Source: Rhodococcus sp. AW25M09 (GTDB lineage: Bacteria; Actinomycetota; Actinomycetes; Mycobacteriales; Mycobacteriaceae). Taken from it: a stretch of 64,000 bases of DNA. Every line of letters begins with the position of its first letter. The stretch's first letter is position 1. The position numbers and the translations under genes were made by a program. The notes beneath the pieces were generated by a model. It saw only the letters and a list, made by a program, of their open reading frames with translations, was not told the DNA's origin and did not search any database. Positions 45,686-55,026 of the stretch are shown piece after piece. The stretch lies in NCBI RefSeq assembly GCF_000333955.1, contig NZ_CAPS01000018.1, positions 1 to 64,000 on the forward strand, in the 5' to 3' direction.

Positions 45686-46292
45686 AGCCTGTCTCCTCAC
45701 CCGGCCGGTATGTGTCCCGCAGTGCCAGGTTCAACTCCGGGACGTTCACCGCTTCGGCACCGAGTACACCGTACTGCGGTCCGTGGGTGTGCTCGGCGAC
45801 CAGAGCCTCGACATCGCTCAGGGACACCCCGTTGACCTGCGCCACTCGCGCAGCCTGGATCGCCGCGTAGGCCGGGCTGATATCGGGATCGACCCCTGAA
45901 CCCGAACCGGTCACCGCATCGGCAGGTACCGCCGTCGGGTCGACGTTCTCGCGTGCGGCGATGGCGGCACGGCGCTGCTCGACGGCGGAGGCCAACACCT
46001 CACTCGCGGGCCCGAGATTGCTCGGCACCGCCGCTGCTGGATCTGCACCGGCGCGGGTATGGAAGAACGGATCCGGTTCTCCCGGAGCCACCTGCGGATC
46101 GACGCCGATCAACGCGCTTCCCACGACGCATCCCTGCGCGTCGCGCAGCGGCGAACCCTCGGCGGAGTCGGAACCGATGCGACTGATGCCCCAGACCGCG
46201 GCCGGATACCCGATGCCGAGGATGACCGTCAGTGCCAGTAGCACCGCGAGACCTGCCAGTACCTGGCGGAGAAATCCCTGTACGAAACGCAT
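45669..46292 (-). CDS. kdpC: KdpC potassium ATPase subunit
   Basis: A 207-residue protein with one N-terminal helix (FLRQVLAGLAVLLALTVILG) and the conserved AVTGSGSGVDPDISPAYA. It is the small subunit that promotes ATP binding by KdpB. The ATG at 46292 is 2 bp after the kdpB stop. The longer frame upstream is an out-of-frame shadow of kdpB. Confidence 0.96.
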   Translation of the reverse strand: MRFVQGFLRQVLAGLAVLLALTVILGIGYPAAVWGISRIGSDSAEGSPLRDAQGCVVGSALIGVDPQVAPGEPDPFFHTRAGADPAAAVPSNLGPASEVLASAVEQRRAAIAARENVDPTAVPADAVTGSGSGVDPDISPAYAAIQAARVAQVNGVSLSDVEALVAEHTHGPQYGVLGAEAVNVPELNLALRDTYRPGEETGCGGQG

Positions 46293-46294
46293 GA

Positions 46295-48292
46295 TCAGCC
46301 AATCCCTGGGATGAGTCGAACGAGAAGGTCGATGAGCCAGATTCCGACGAACGGACTGATGACGCCGCCGACGCCGTAGACCAGCAGATTCCGTCGCAGC
46401 AGCGCTGCCGCCGATGCCGGGGTGTATCGAACACCTTTGAGCGCCAGAGGAATCAAGGCCACGATGACCAGCGCATTGAAGATCACCGCGGACAGGATCG
46501 CAGATTCCGGAGTAGCGAGGTGCATGATGTTGAGCCCACCGAGCTGGGGATAGACGGTGGAGAACATCGCCGGCAGAATCGCGAAGTACTTTGCCAGATC
46601 GTTGGCCAACGAGAAGGTCGTCAATGCTCCGCGGGTGATCAGCAACTGCTTGCCGATCTCGACGATCTCGATCAGTTTGGTGGGATCGGAGTCGAGGTCG
46701 ACCATGTTGCCGGCCTCCTTGGCGGCCGAGGTGCCGGTGTTCATCGCGACACCGACGTCGGCCTGGGCCAGAGCGGGGGCATCGTTGGTGCCGTCGCCGG
46801 TCATCGCAACCAACCGCCCGCCCTCCTGCTCCTGCCGGATGAGCGTGAGCTTGTCCTCCGGTGTCGCCTCGGCCAGGTAATCGTCGACGCCGGCCTCGGC
46901 CGCGATGGCCTTGGCCGTCAGCGGATTGTCGCCGGTCACCATGACCGTCCGAATTCCCATGGCCCGAAGCTGAGCAAACCGCTCCGCGATACCCGGCTTG
47001 ACCACATCGGAGAGCTCCACTACACCGAGAGCTCGGGCAGCAGAACCGGTTTCGTGCACCGCCACCACCAGAGGGGTACCGCCTTTCTGAGCGATATGAT
47101 GCACCGCATCGTCGAGATCGCCGGTGCCGCCGCCGGCACGAATCCACTCGTACACCGAATCCGCTGCGCCCTTGCGAATCTCGATACCCGGTAGGTCGAG
47201 TCCACTCATCCGCGTCTGCGCCGTGAACGCGACGAACTCGCCGCGCGAGTCGGACTCGCCCGTCACGGTGTCGAAGTCGTGTTCGACCAGTTCGACGATG
47301 CTGCGGCCTTCGGGAGTGCCGTCGGCGAGCGAGGACAGCCTGGCAGCACGAGCGAGCTCGACGGCATCGACGCCCGTAGCCGGGTGCAGTCCGGTTGCGC
47401 GGCGATTACCGAACGTGATGGTTCCGGTCTTGTCCATCAGCAACGTGTCGATATCGCCTGCGGCCTCCACGGCGCGTCCGGACATCGCGAGCACGTTGCG
47501 TTGCACCAGCCGGTCCATGCCGGCGATACCGATCGCCGAGAGCAGTGCACCGATGGTGGTGGGAATCAAGCACACCAGCAGCGCGATCAACTGGATCGGA
47601 TCCTGCTGCCGACCTGAATAGTTCGACATCGGTCCGATAGCCACAACCGCGAAGAGAAACACGATCGTCAGTGACGCCAGAAGAATATTGAGTGCGATCT
47701 CGTTCGGCGTCTTCTGCCGAGCTGCACCCTCGACGAGCGCGATCATCCGGTCGACGAACGTTTCACCCTGCGCTGCAGTGATCTTCACGACGATCTCGTC
47801 GGAGAGCACGATGGTGCCGCCGGTGACCGCGGATCGGTCGCCGCCCGACTCTCGCACTACCGGAGCCGACTCACCGGTGATCGCCGACTCGTCGACGCTG
47901 GCGATGCCCTCGATGACGTCACCGTCACCGGGAATCACCTCGCCCGCCGAGACGACGACCTCGTCACCGACCTTCAGATCGGCACCGGCCACAGCCTCGA
48001 TTGTCACACCCGTCCGCCGTCGAGCAACGCTGTCCTGCTTGACCTTTCGCAGGCTTGCCGCCTGCGCCTTGCCGCGGCCCTCGGCGACGGATTCGGCGAG
48101 GTTGGCGAACAGCACCGTGAACCAGAGCCACCCGGTGACGAACCACGCGAATACCGACGGCTGTGCAACAGAGAGCACGGTGGTGACGATGGAGCCGAGA
48201 AATACGACGAACATGACCGGGTTGCGGGCGAGGTGTCGTGGATCGAGTTTGCGGAACGCGCCGGGTACGGCCGTGGACAGTGACAGGTTCAT
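46295..48292 (-). CDS. kdpB: KdpB potassium-transporting P-type ATPase
   Basis: A 665-residue P-type ATPase: TGESAPV in the actuator domain, phosphorylated Asp in [31 protein letters not shown] in the P domain, about seven helices. It overlaps kdpA by 4 bp. It hydrolyses ATP to drive potassium through KdpA. Confidence 0.97.
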   Translation of the reverse strand: MNLSLSTAVPGAFRKLDPRHLARNPVMFVVFLGSIVTTVLSVAQPSVFAWFVTGWLWFTVLFANLAESVAEGRGKAQAASLRKVKQDSVARRRTGVTIEAVAGADLKVGDEVVVSAGEVIPGDGDVIEGIASVDESAITGESAPVVRESGGDRSAVTGGTIVLSDEIVVKITAAQGETFVDRMIALVEGAARQKTPNEIALNILLASLTIVFLFAVVAIGPMSNYSGRQQDPIQLIALLVCLIPTTIGALLSAIGIAGMDRLVQRNVLAMSGRAVEAAGDIDTLLMDKTGTITFGNRRATGLHPATGVDAVELARAARLSSLADGTPEGRSIVELVEHDFDTVTGESDSRGEFVAFTAQTRMSGLDLPGIEIRKGAADSVYEWIRAGGGTGDLDDAVHHIAQKGGTPLVVAVHETGSAARALGVVELSDVVKPGIAERFAQLRAMGIRTVMVTGDNPLTAKAIAAEAGVDDYLAEATPEDKLTLIRQEQEGGRLVAMTGDGTNDAPALAQADVGVAMNTGTSAAKEAGNMVDLDSDPTKLIEIVEIGKQLLITRGALTTFSLANDLAKYFAILPAMFSTVYPQLGGLNIMHLATPESAILSAVIFNALVIVALIPLALKGVRYTPASAAALLRRNLLVYGVGGVISPFVGIWLIDLLVRLIPGIG

Positions 48293-49953
48293 TGCATGGC
48301 CTCTGCTATGGGTCCGAGAGCAAGTGCGGGGAAGAAGGTGAGGGCCGCGACCAGGATGGAGGTGCCGATCAGCAACACGGCGAACAGCGGTCCGTCGGTC
48401 GGAAGGGTGCCGGCGTTGGGCGCACTGCGCTTGGTCGTCGCCAGCGATCCGGCCAGGGCCAGCACCAGGACGATCGGTAGGAATCGGCCGAGCAGCATCG
48501 CGACACCGAGGGAGATCTGGAACCAGTCACTGGTCGCCGTCAGCCCGCCGAACGCGCTGCCGTTGTTGTTCGACGCGGATGCGTAGGCGTAGAGCACCTC
48601 GGTGAAACCGTGGATTCCGGGATTGCCCTGGTAGTTCGTCGTGGATTCGAGCGCCACGGTGACGGACGTACCGACCAGGACGAGAATCGGCATCACCAGT
48701 ACCGACAGCGCGGCCATCGTGATCGCACGTCGCCCGAGCTTCTTGCCGAGGAATTCCGGAGTTCGGCCGACGAGTAGCCCTCCGACGAACACGGCGATGA
48801 TGGCCAGCACCAGCAATCCGTACAGGCCGGTACCGACGCCGCCGGGCGCGATCTCGCCGAACAACATGTTCAGCAACACCGTTCCGCCGCCGAGTGCAGA
48901 CATACTGTCGTGCGCGGAATTTACTGCGCCGGTCGATGTTCCGGTCGTCGAGACGGCGAACAACGCCGATGCCGGGATGCCGAAACGGACTTCCTTGCCT
49001 TCCATCATCGCGCCTGCGGCCGTAGCCGCCACTCCGCGAGTACCGGACTCGGCGAACAGCGTCACCGTCAACAGCGTGGCCCACAACGTCGCCATGACGG
49101 CAAGCAGCGTCAGACCCTGCTTACGACTGCCGACCATCGTCCCGAACGTCCGAGTCAGCGCCACCGGGATGAGCAGTAGCGAGATGATCTCGACGATATT
49201 GGACAGTGGTGTCGGATTCTCGAACGGATGCGCAGAGTTCGCCGCAAGAATGCCGCCGCCGTTGGTACCGATCTCTTTGATCGCCTCCTGAGAGGCAACG
49301 GGCGCAAGAGCATTGGTGACGGCCTGACCGTCGAGACCGGTGGAGGCGAAGCCGCTGGAGAAGGACATGATGACGCCCTGAGTCAGCAGGATCACGGCCA
49401 CCAGCAGCGACAGCGGCAGCAGGATACGCAGTGTTCCACGCACCAGATCGACCCAGAAGTTGCCGAGCTCGCCGCCGGCCGAAACGCGCACAAATCCTCG
49501 GATGACCGCAATCGCCACCGCCATACCGACTGCAGCGGAGAGGAAGTTCTGCACGGCCAAGCCCAGCGGCTGCGTCAGGTTGGACATCGTCGTCTCGGGT
49601 ACGTACGACTGCCAGTTGGTGTTCGTCACGAACGAGGCCGCGGTGTTGAATGCCATCGCGGGACTTACACCCGACAGTCCACCGTTCAGCGGGAGTACGC
49701 CCTGAATGCGCTGCAGCAGAAACAGAAGTACGACGCCGGCGAACGAGAATCCGAGCAGACTGGTGGCGTAGCCGACCCACGTCTGCTCGGATTCGGGATC
49801 GACCCTGGCGATCCGATAGAGAATGCGTTCCACACTCGAGTCACGAGTGCGGGTGAAAACGCGAGCCATGTAGTCGCCGAGCGGTACGTATGCCGCCGCC
49901 AGAACGACGACCACCACGCCGATCTGAAGACCGGCCAGCAGAGCAGGAGTCAT
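48289..49953 (-). CDS. kdpA: KdpA potassium-translocating subunit
   Basis: A 554-residue channel-like subunit with about ten helices. The four pore-loop regions are visible, for example [51 protein letters not shown] and [12 protein letters not shown]. The ATG at 49953 lies 7 bp after kdpF; the frame extends upstream through kdpF out of phase. Confidence 0.97.
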   Translation of the reverse strand: MTPALLAGLQIGVVVVVLAAAYVPLGDYMARVFTRTRDSSVERILYRIARVDPESEQTWVGYATSLLGFSFAGVVLLFLLQRIQGVLPLNGGLSGVSPAMAFNTAASFVTNTNWQSYVPETTMSNLTQPLGLAVQNFLSAAVGMAVAIAVIRGFVRVSAGGELGNFWVDLVRGTLRILLPLSLLVAVILLTQGVIMSFSSGFASTGLDGQAVTNALAPVASQEAIKEIGTNGGGILAANSAHPFENPTPLSNIVEIISLLLIPVALTRTFGTMVGSRKQGLTLLAVMATLWATLLTVTLFAESGTRGVAATAAGAMMEGKEVRFGIPASALFAVSTTGTSTGAVNSAHDSMSALGGGTVLLNMLFGEIAPGGVGTGLYGLLVLAIIAVFVGGLLVGRTPEFLGKKLGRRAITMAALSVLVMPILVLVGTSVTVALESTTNYQGNPGIHGFTEVLYAYASASNNNGSAFGGLTATSDWFQISLGVAMLLGRFLPIVLVLALAGSLATTKRSAPNAGTLPTDGPLFAVLLIGTSILVAALTFFPALALGPIAEAMQ

Positions 49954-49960
49954 GGCGGCG

Positions 49961-50044
49961 TCAGAACCTCTCCGGATCGAGGAGAGCGACGAACAGGTAC
50001 ACCGCGACACACGCGGCCACCGCGAGACAGAGCAATTCGGTCAT
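49961..50044 (-). CDS. kdpF: KdpF small subunit
   Basis: A 27-codon gene reading MTELLCLAVAACVAVYLFVA then LLDPERF: one helix followed by the typical LLxPERF end. It stabilises the KdpABC complex. It begins the operon, 89 bp from the upstream gene's stop. Confidence 0.9.
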   Translation of the reverse strand: MTELLCLAVAACVAVYLFVALLDPERF

Positions 50045-50085
50045 CGCTCGATACTGGAGCCCACCAACGGGCCGAGCCGCGTTCC

Positions 50086-50101
50086 TTACGCTTTCTTACG
50101 C
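50086..50101 (-). promoter_or_regulatory. tandem TTACGC repeats, candidate KdpE site
   Basis: TTACGC occurs at 50086-50091 and 50096-50101, exactly 10 bp apart, and again at 50129-50134. Two half-sites one helical turn apart, 40-60 bp before kdpF, fit binding of an OmpR-family dimer such as KdpE. The match to a published KdpE consensus is not checked. Confidence 0.4.
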
Positions 50102-50133
50102 CGTCGACCAGCAGCTATGACGGAATCTTTACG

Positions 50134-50592
50134 CTACTGCTCCTCGATGTCGTCGACGCGTACGTCGACGGCGTCACGATCGAGGCTGATTGCCAGCAGA
50201 TCGGACACGACATCGATCGCGATCATTGCCAGTTCGTCGCCGGCAGCTTGCAGGTCGTCGCCGTAGACGCCGATCACCGCAAGGGACAGGCCGATGCAGG
50301 CGTGACCGTCGAGGTCGAGGTCGATCTCGGTGGGTTGAGCGCCGCGGACGCCGGCAAGGGCGCGACGAAGGGTCGTCTTGACGATGTGATCGCTGATCCG
50401 CAGTGTGTCCGCCGGGCCGGCCCCGGAGCCGCCGGGAAACGCGCTGTCGATGGGCCACGTACGCCTGGTGGTGTTGCGTACTTTGGTGAGGATGGACGAG
50501 CTGATGTCCACCCAATTCGGTTCCTGCGGTGCGTCCCGAAGTTCGGCGGCAGCACGTGCGAGGACCGAATCCGGCTCTACCGGGTTCGCCAT
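50134..50592 (-). CDS. hypothetical protein co-encoded with ECF sigma factor
   Basis: A 152-residue acidic protein without membrane helices. DSVLARAAAELRDAPQEPNW and VDISSSILTKVRNTTRRTWP are followed by a domain with TEIDLDLDGHACIGLSLAVI. The second half resembles Asp23/Gls24-type domains in its alternation, but I cannot assign it firmly. Its start overlaps the sigma factor gene by 16 bp, the usual place of an anti-sigma or cofactor, though no zinc-binding HxxxCxxC motif is present. It probably belongs functionally to the divergent Asp23 operon. Confidence 0.6.
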   Translation of the reverse strand: MANPVEPDSVLARAAAELRDAPQEPNWVDISSSILTKVRNTTRRTWPIDSAFPGGSGAGPADTLRISDHIVKTTLRRALAGVRGAQPTEIDLDLDGHACIGLSLAVIGVYGDDLQAAGDELAMIAIDVVSDLLAISLDRDAVDVRVDDIEEQ

Positions 50593-51134
50593 GTCGCCAA
50601 CCTTTCACTCAATGTTGCTCGTGCCCTGGTCAACTGACCACGTACCGCTCCGGCGGACAACATCATGATCGCGCCGATCTCGGGGTGGGTCATGCCCTCG
50701 ACCTCGCGGAGCAGCCAGCAGGCCCGCTGACGGTAGGGCAGCTCGGCGAGTGCAGTGCCCAGTTCGGTCATGAAGCTGTCGGCTTCGACATCCGCCTCCG
50801 GGTCGCTGCCCGCGCCGGTGCTCTTTCGCTCGAACACCCAATCTTCTGCGGGGGGAACGCTACGCCTGCGCCGATGGTCGATCACTTTGTGCGAGACCAG
50901 CGAGAAAAGCCAGGTTCTCAGCGCCGAATCTCCACGGAAGTTGTCGAGCCCCTTCCACGCTGCCACGAAGGCGTCCTGCACCACTTCCTCGGCGGCACCC
51001 TGATCGGACAACATGTTGCGCGCATATCGAAACATCTCCGGGCCGTACCGCCGGACGATCTCCTCGAACGCGTCGGTCTCGCCGAGCGCCGCAGCGCCGA
51101 CGAGAACGCGGTCCGACGCGTCAACCCACTGCAT
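50577..51134 (-). CDS. ECF-type RNA polymerase sigma factor
   Basis: A 185-residue sigma-70-family factor: region 2 FEEIVRRYGPEMFRYARNML, DAFVAAWKGLDNFRGDSALR and TWLFSLVSHKVIDHRRRR, and region 4 ALAELPYRQRACWLLREVEG, MTHPEIGAIMMLSAGAVRGQ, then LTRARATL. I chose ATG 51134 after GGGGGC; upstream starts extend it by up to 33 residues. It is divergent from the Asp23 operon across 121 bp and likely transcribes that operon in envelope stress. Confidence 0.88.
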   Translation of the reverse strand: MQWVDASDRVLVGAAALGETDAFEEIVRRYGPEMFRYARNMLSDQGAAEEVVQDAFVAAWKGLDNFRGDSALRTWLFSLVSHKVIDHRRRRSVPPAEDWVFERKSTGAGSDPEADVEADSFMTELGTALAELPYRQRACWLLREVEGMTHPEIGAIMMLSAGAVRGQLTRARATLSERLATWRTR

Positions 51135-51255
51135 CGAGCCCCCAGACGTAATCTTATGACGTAGGTCACTTTGTTCGGACGTGCGTTTCGTAGATCGAGG
51201 TACGACCAACTCCTGACACACACTCTGCACCAATACTCAACGACGAGAGGTATCC
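51135..51255. promoter_or_regulatory. divergent intergenic region of sigma and Asp23 operons
   Basis: It contains the palindrome TGACGTAGGTCA (51157-51168) and, on the minus strand, TAAGAT (51151-51156), a fair -10 for the sigma gene. GAGAGG at 51244-51249 is the ribosome site of the first Asp23 gene. No convincing ECF -35/-10 pair was found. Confidence 0.35.
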
Positions 51256-51750
51256 ATGAGCTCCACGACGGATAACAAGGCAACCGTAACCACATCAGGC
51301 GAGGGAAAGACCGACGTCACGAGCAAGTCGGATTCCGTTCTCCTCAGCCCTCAGGGCCGCACCACCATTGCCGATACCGTCGTCTCCAAGATCGCCGGCA
51401 TCGCCACCCGTGAGGTCCAGGGAGTGCACGCCGTCGGCGGCGGAGCCAGCCGCGCGATCGGCGCCCTCCGTGAGCGCATTCCCGGCGCCCGCGTCAACCA
51501 GTCGCAGGGCGTCTCCGTGGAGGTCGGCGAGCGTCAGGCAGCGGTGGACCTCGACATCGTCGCCGACTACGGCGTCTCCATCGGAGACCTCGCCGCCGGC
51601 ATCCGTCGCAACGTCATCAACGCCGTCGAGCGCATGACCGGCCTCGAGGTCACCGAGGTCAACATCGTCGTTCACGACATCTTCCTGGACGACGGATCGG
51701 ACGACGAGGAGACCTCCACCACCGAGCCCGCCACCACCCGAGTGCAGTGA
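51256..51750 (+). CDS. Asp23/Gls24 family envelope stress protein
   Basis: A 164-residue Asp23 protein. The domain starts LSPQGRTTIADTVVSKIAGI and includes ATREVQGVHAVGGG and ADYGVSIGDLAAGIRRNVIN, with AVERMTGLEVTEVNIVVHDI at the end. N- and C-terminal tails are Thr/Ser/Glu-rich and likely disordered. It is the first and longest Asp23 gene of the operon; such proteins coat the inner membrane face in cell-envelope stress. Confidence 0.9.
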   Translation: MSSTTDNKATVTTSGEGKTDVTSKSDSVLLSPQGRTTIADTVVSKIAGIATREVQGVHAVGGGASRAIGALRERIPGARVNQSQGVSVEVGERQAAVDLDIVADYGVSIGDLAAGIRRNVINAVERMTGLEVTEVNIVVHDIFLDDGSDDEETSTTEPATTRVQ

Positions 51751-52037
51751 CGGACCCGAACACGACGGACCGTGACCAGTCCGAGGACATCGCCGACGCC
51801 GTGGTGGCGATCGACGGTGTCGTCGGGCTGCACGGCGGCATGTTCGGTGAGGCTGCTACCTATCTGCCCGGCCGCCGAATCGCCGGCATCCGCATCGGTG
51901 AGGACGGAACCGAGGTGCACGTGACACTGGAGTTCGGCGTCTCGGTTCGCGAGACCGCCGACGCCGTGCGTCGCACCGTGGCCGCGATGATCGACGGGCC
52001 CATACACGTCACCGTCGAGGACATTGTGCGAGTCTGA
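51747..52037 (+). CDS. short Asp23-like protein
   Basis: A 96-residue relative with the same fold order: DIADAVVAIDGVVGLHGGMF, then VHVTLEFGVSVRETADAVRR, and HVTVEDIVRV. GTG start overlapping the upstream stop (GTGA). Probably a partner of the upstream Asp23 protein. Confidence 0.8.
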   Translation: MTDPNTTDRDQSEDIADAVVAIDGVVGLHGGMFGEAATYLPGRRIAGIRIGEDGTEVHVTLEFGVSVRETADAVRRTVAAMIDGPIHVTVEDIVRV

Positions 52038-52326
52038 CCAGGTGGATCATCACTCAGCGCACGACCGAGCCGCCGCGTACAAGGCGGCTCGGCGCGCGGT
52101 TGCACGAGAACACCATCCCGACATCGGCGGCGATCCGACTCGATACATGGCCGAGCTCGCCGCAGTCGACCGGAGGTTCTCCGTTCTCCCCTCGGCTCCG
52201 ATCAACGCGGCCAGCGCACCGACCGTGTTCCGCGCCTCTTCGATGCCGTCCACCCTGCGCAGTCTGCCCAAGCAGATCGCTCGCATCCGCAAGCGAGTCA
52301 CCCGGCGCAACTACTTCGAAATCTGA
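52024..52326 (+). CDS. short DnaJ-like hypothetical protein
   Basis: A 100-residue protein whose first half reads AAYKAARRAVAREHHPDIGG then DPTRYMAELAAVDRRF, resembling helices II-III of a J domain with the HPD tripeptide. The second half is basic (LPKQIARIRKRVTRRN). Start TTG 52024 (overlap 14 bp) or GTG 52042; neither has a good ribosome site. It may recruit an Hsp70, but a complete J domain is not present. Confidence 0.65.
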   Translation: MCESDQVDHHSAHDRAAAYKAARRAVAREHHPDIGGDPTRYMAELAAVDRRFSVLPSAPINAASAPTVFRASSMPSTLRSLPKQIARIRKRVTRRNYFEI

Positions 52327-52366
52327 CTACTCCGACATCTGATTACTCTGACTGGAGATCAAGACA

Positions 52367-52546
52367 ATGACCACCGCAACCATCGGTTTGTTCGTGGGAC
52401 TTCTGCTGGCCATCGCCGCAGCTGCCGGCGGTTTCACCGGCTTCCTCATCGCCATCGTTCTCGGCGGTCTCGGATTCTTCGTCGGTCGCTACCTCGACGG
52501 CGAGCTGGACCTGAACTCGATCATGCGTGGTCGCGGTCGTGACTGA
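52367..52546 (+). CDS. small membrane protein (DUF2273-like)
   Basis: A 59-residue protein with two close hydrophobic segments (IGLFVGLLLAIAAAAGG and FLIAIVLGGLGFFVG), then GRYLDGELDLNSIMRGRGRD. GGAG lies 9 nt before the ATG. Small DUF2273 proteins accompany Asp23/AmaP in Firmicutes; this looks like the actinobacterial counterpart. Overlaps the next gene by 8 bp. Confidence 0.85.
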   Translation: MTTATIGLFVGLLLAIAAAAGGFTGFLIAIVLGGLGFFVGRYLDGELDLNSIMRGRGRD

Positions 52547-52922
52547 GACAGCAACCGAGGCCGACACCCCGAACGACCCTGGACAGCGCGGCTCGCTGGA
52601 GATCAAGCACAAGGCCGTCGAGCGTCTTGCCGTTCTCGCCGCTCGCAGCACCGATTCGGTCACCGCCCGCCATCCAGGACTGCGTGTCCTCGGGGGGCGT
52701 GACCTACCCAAAGCCGAGGTGACGGTCAACGGCTCTCGCGTCCGCGCACAGGTCGTCGTGGCCGTCACCTGGCCGTCACCGCTTGCACAGGTTGCCGCCA
52801 ACGTCCGCGCTGCAGTGGCGCGAGATCTATCCGAACTGGGCCTCTACACCGTCGACCGGGTCGACGTCACCGTCGAATGCGTGTCTGCCGAAGCCCCCGT
52901 CGAAGAAGGGAGAGTGAGATGA
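52539..52922 (+). CDS. Asp23-like domain protein
   Basis: A 127-residue protein with IKHKAVERLAVLAARSTDSV, LPKAEVTVNGSRVRAQVVVA, VAANVRAAVARDLSELG and VDRVDVTVECV, the strand-helix pattern of Asp23. The GTG at 52539 overlaps the upstream stop; the frame begins a few codons earlier. ATGA overlap with the next gene. Confidence 0.78.
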   Translation: MTETATEADTPNDPGQRGSLEIKHKAVERLAVLAARSTDSVTARHPGLRVLGGRDLPKAEVTVNGSRVRAQVVVAVTWPSPLAQVAANVRAAVARDLSELGLYTVDRVDVTVECVSAEAPVEEGRVR

Positions 52923-53461
52923 ACGAGAAGGCGAGCAAGAAGCCCGTAGCCAGCCCCACCGCCGCCATCCCTGCCGTTCTGTTCGCACTCGTCCTCATCG
53001 GTGCCGGTGCGGTACTCGGGCGAGAAGCGCTGCTGAGGCTCGGTGCACTCGACGGACCGGACTGGGTCGGACCTGCCGCGACTCATCTGGACGGACTCAC
53101 CGCGCAACAGTGGATGTTGCCGGCGGGCATCGCGGCGGTCGTCGTCGGATTCATCCTGGTGTTCGTCGCTATCCGCCCACGCCGACGCACCCACCGCGCC
53201 CTCAGCGAGCAGGACATCTGGCTCCGCAAGGGTGACGTGGCCGCCGTTGCGCGCGCCTCCGCCCTCGACAGCGTCGGAGTCGATTCCGCGACGGCAAAGG
53301 CCGGCAACAAGAAGGTCACCGTTGCCGTGTCGACCGTCGTCGGCACCGATACGTCGGCCCTGAAATCCTCACTCGTCACCTCCGTGGACGACGCCCTCCG
53401 CCCACTCGCGTCGGCACCGAAAGTCCGCACCCGAGTGCGAACGACAGGACCAGCCTCATGA
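52919..53461 (+). CDS. DUF6286-type membrane protein
   Basis: A 180-residue protein with two helices (AIPAVLFALVLIGAGAVLG and MLPAGIAAVVVGFILVFVAI) and a C-terminal soluble domain (SEQDIWLRKGDVAAVARASA and KKVTVAVSTVVGTD), topology N-in/C-in. Such proteins are regular members of actinobacterial Asp23 operons and probably anchor Asp23-like domains at the membrane. Confidence 0.8.
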   Translation: MNEKASKKPVASPTAAIPAVLFALVLIGAGAVLGREALLRLGALDGPDWVGPAATHLDGLTAQQWMLPAGIAAVVVGFILVFVAIRPRRRTHRALSEQDIWLRKGDVAAVARASALDSVGVDSATAKAGNKKVTVAVSTVVGTDTSALKSSLVTSVDDALRPLASAPKVRTRVRTTGPAS

Positions 53462-54036
53462 AACGCGCCACCGCTTCGGTCGACCGAACCAGTACAGCGG
53501 TCGTCGGACTCGCACTGATCGCCCTCGGCGGCGGAGCAATCGCGTGGGAGCGCGGCAAGTTCCCCGGCCGTGAACGCATCGACGCCGCCTTCGTCGACAC
53601 CGCCCTCGACGCCGGTTGGTGGCCCTGGGCTCTGGCCGCGGCCGCGATCGTCCTCGTTCTCCTCGGACTGCGGTGGCTCCTCGCGCACCTGCCTCGGCGC
53701 TCGATCGGCATCGTGGCATTCGCGTCCACCGCAGATGCCACCGTCGACGGCAGGCTCAGTGTCGATCTGACAACCGCCGCGCGAAGCGCCGCGAAGTCCC
53801 TGGCTGCCCACGACGGTGTCGTCTCGGCAACCGGTCGCTCGGTGTCGGACCGTGGTCAACGGGTCGTCGAGATCACCGCGACCCTCGACCCTGCAGTGAC
53901 ATCGCTCGACACAATCTCCACCGCGGCAGCGCAGACACGCGACGACATCGTGACATCGTTGGATGGAACCCCGGCCGCGGTGCGAATCCTGTTGCAATGC
54001 GGTACGTCTCGGAAGCAATCCGCTCGTGTGAGCTGA
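53458..54036 (+). CDS. AmaP-like membrane anchor
   Basis: A 192-residue protein with two helices (STAVVGLALIALGGGAIAW and WWPWALAAAAIVLVLLGLRW) followed by an Asp23-like cytoplasmic domain (DATVDGRLSVDLTTAARSAA and RVVEITATLDPAVTSLDT). This matches the layout of AmaP, which anchors Asp23. It is the last gene of the operon; ATGA overlap with the preceding gene. Confidence 0.78.
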   Translation: MKRATASVDRTSTAVVGLALIALGGGAIAWERGKFPGRERIDAAFVDTALDAGWWPWALAAAAIVLVLLGLRWLLAHLPRRSIGIVAFASTADATVDGRLSVDLTTAARSAAKSLAAHDGVVSATGRSVSDRGQRVVEITATLDPAVTSLDTISTAAAQTRDDIVTSLDGTPAAVRILLQCGTSRKQSARVS

Positions 54037-54051
54037 CTGGCGGCCGCACGC

Positions 54052-55011
54052 TCAGGAGAACTCGATCTCCCCGATCAGTCCGTGGTGATCGGATCCCGGT
54101 AGATCGATTCTCTCCAGGGACCGAGCGTGGCCGCTGTTGGTGAGGATGTGGTCTATCCCGACGACAGCGGGTGTGCCTTTGCCGGTGGGATAGGTCGGTA
54201 TCAGGCCCTCTCCCAATTGTGCTGCGGCGTCGGAGTATCCGGCGTCCAGCAGGTTGCGGAACTTCTTGTGCGAATACGTCGTGTTGAAGTCTCCGCTGAC
54301 GATCACCGGACCGTCGTCTGATACTGCAGCCACATCGTCTCGGAGCCTGTCCAATTCAGCGGTCCAGATGTCGGCGGGCGTGATGTAGGCGGGTCCGGGG
54401 TGCACGGCCAGCAACGAAATCGGCTCGAAATCAGGGACCTGGATACGGGTCGCAAGATTCACCGGACCGTATCCACCCAGTTCGCGGCTGTCGGAGATCG
54501 GTAGGCGGCTGTAGATCCCGGCACCGCCGCCCCCGCCCGCGTCAGGCCGAAGATAGCTGTAGGGGAACAGCCCTTCCATCCCGGCGTCACGCAGTCCCAC
54601 CACCGCCGCATCGGTCAATTCCTGAATCGTGACCACGTCGACGGAGTTCTCGCGGGCCTGACCGACCACCACCTCCGGATCTGCCAGTCCCACCATCAGA
54701 TTTGCCTGCATCACGCGCAACCGCACACCACCGGAACTCGGGGCGGCATCCGCGACGTAGAGCGGTGCGTAGGACAGCGCGCCTGCCGCCAGCACGACGG
54801 CCGAGACTCCAGCCAGAATCCAGCGCCTGCCGATCAACGCCACGATCGCGCCGAGCACGACAGCGACGAACAGCAACGGAGCGAACGACGCCAGTGCGAT
54901 CAGCACATTGACCTCGGTGTCGGTGTAGAAGACCCCCAGCGCCACAAGCCCGGTGAGAATTCCGAGAATGGCGATCGCGCCGGTGAGTATCCGTACCCAG
55001 GTTCGCTGCAT
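54052..55011 (-). CDS. membrane-anchored endonuclease/exonuclease/phosphatase-family protein
   Basis: A 319-residue protein. Three N-terminal helices (residues 7-90) precede an EEP domain outside the membrane: RVMQANLMVG, VVTIQELTD (metal Glu), LLAVHPGPA, VIVSGDFNTTYSH (Asp/Asn) and GIDHILTN, GSDHHGLIGEI (catalytic His). The family includes sphingomyelinases, DNases and phosphoinositide phosphatases; an extracellular phosphodiesterase is likely. Convergent with the Asp23 operon; 15 bp after the lipase gene. Confidence 0.85.
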   Translation of the reverse strand: MQRTWVRILTGAIAILGILTGLVALGVFYTDTEVNVLIALASFAPLLFVAVVLGAIVALIGRRWILAGVSAVVLAAGALSYAPLYVADAAPSSGGVRLRVMQANLMVGLADPEVVVGQARENSVDVVTIQELTDAAVVGLRDAGMEGLFPYSYLRPDAGGGGGAGIYSRLPISDSRELGGYGPVNLATRIQVPDFEPISLLAVHPGPAYITPADIWTAELDRLRDDVAAVSDDGPVIVSGDFNTTYSHKKFRNLLDAGYSDAAAQLGEGLIPTYPTGKGTPAVVGIDHILTNSGHARSLERIDLPGSDHHGLIGEIEFS

Positions 55012-55026
55012 AGGTCTTCAGGGTAG

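Noticed and set aside
46293-47147. Upstream extension of the kdpC frame
   Set aside because: Out-of-frame shadow of kdpB; KdpC homology starts at 46292.
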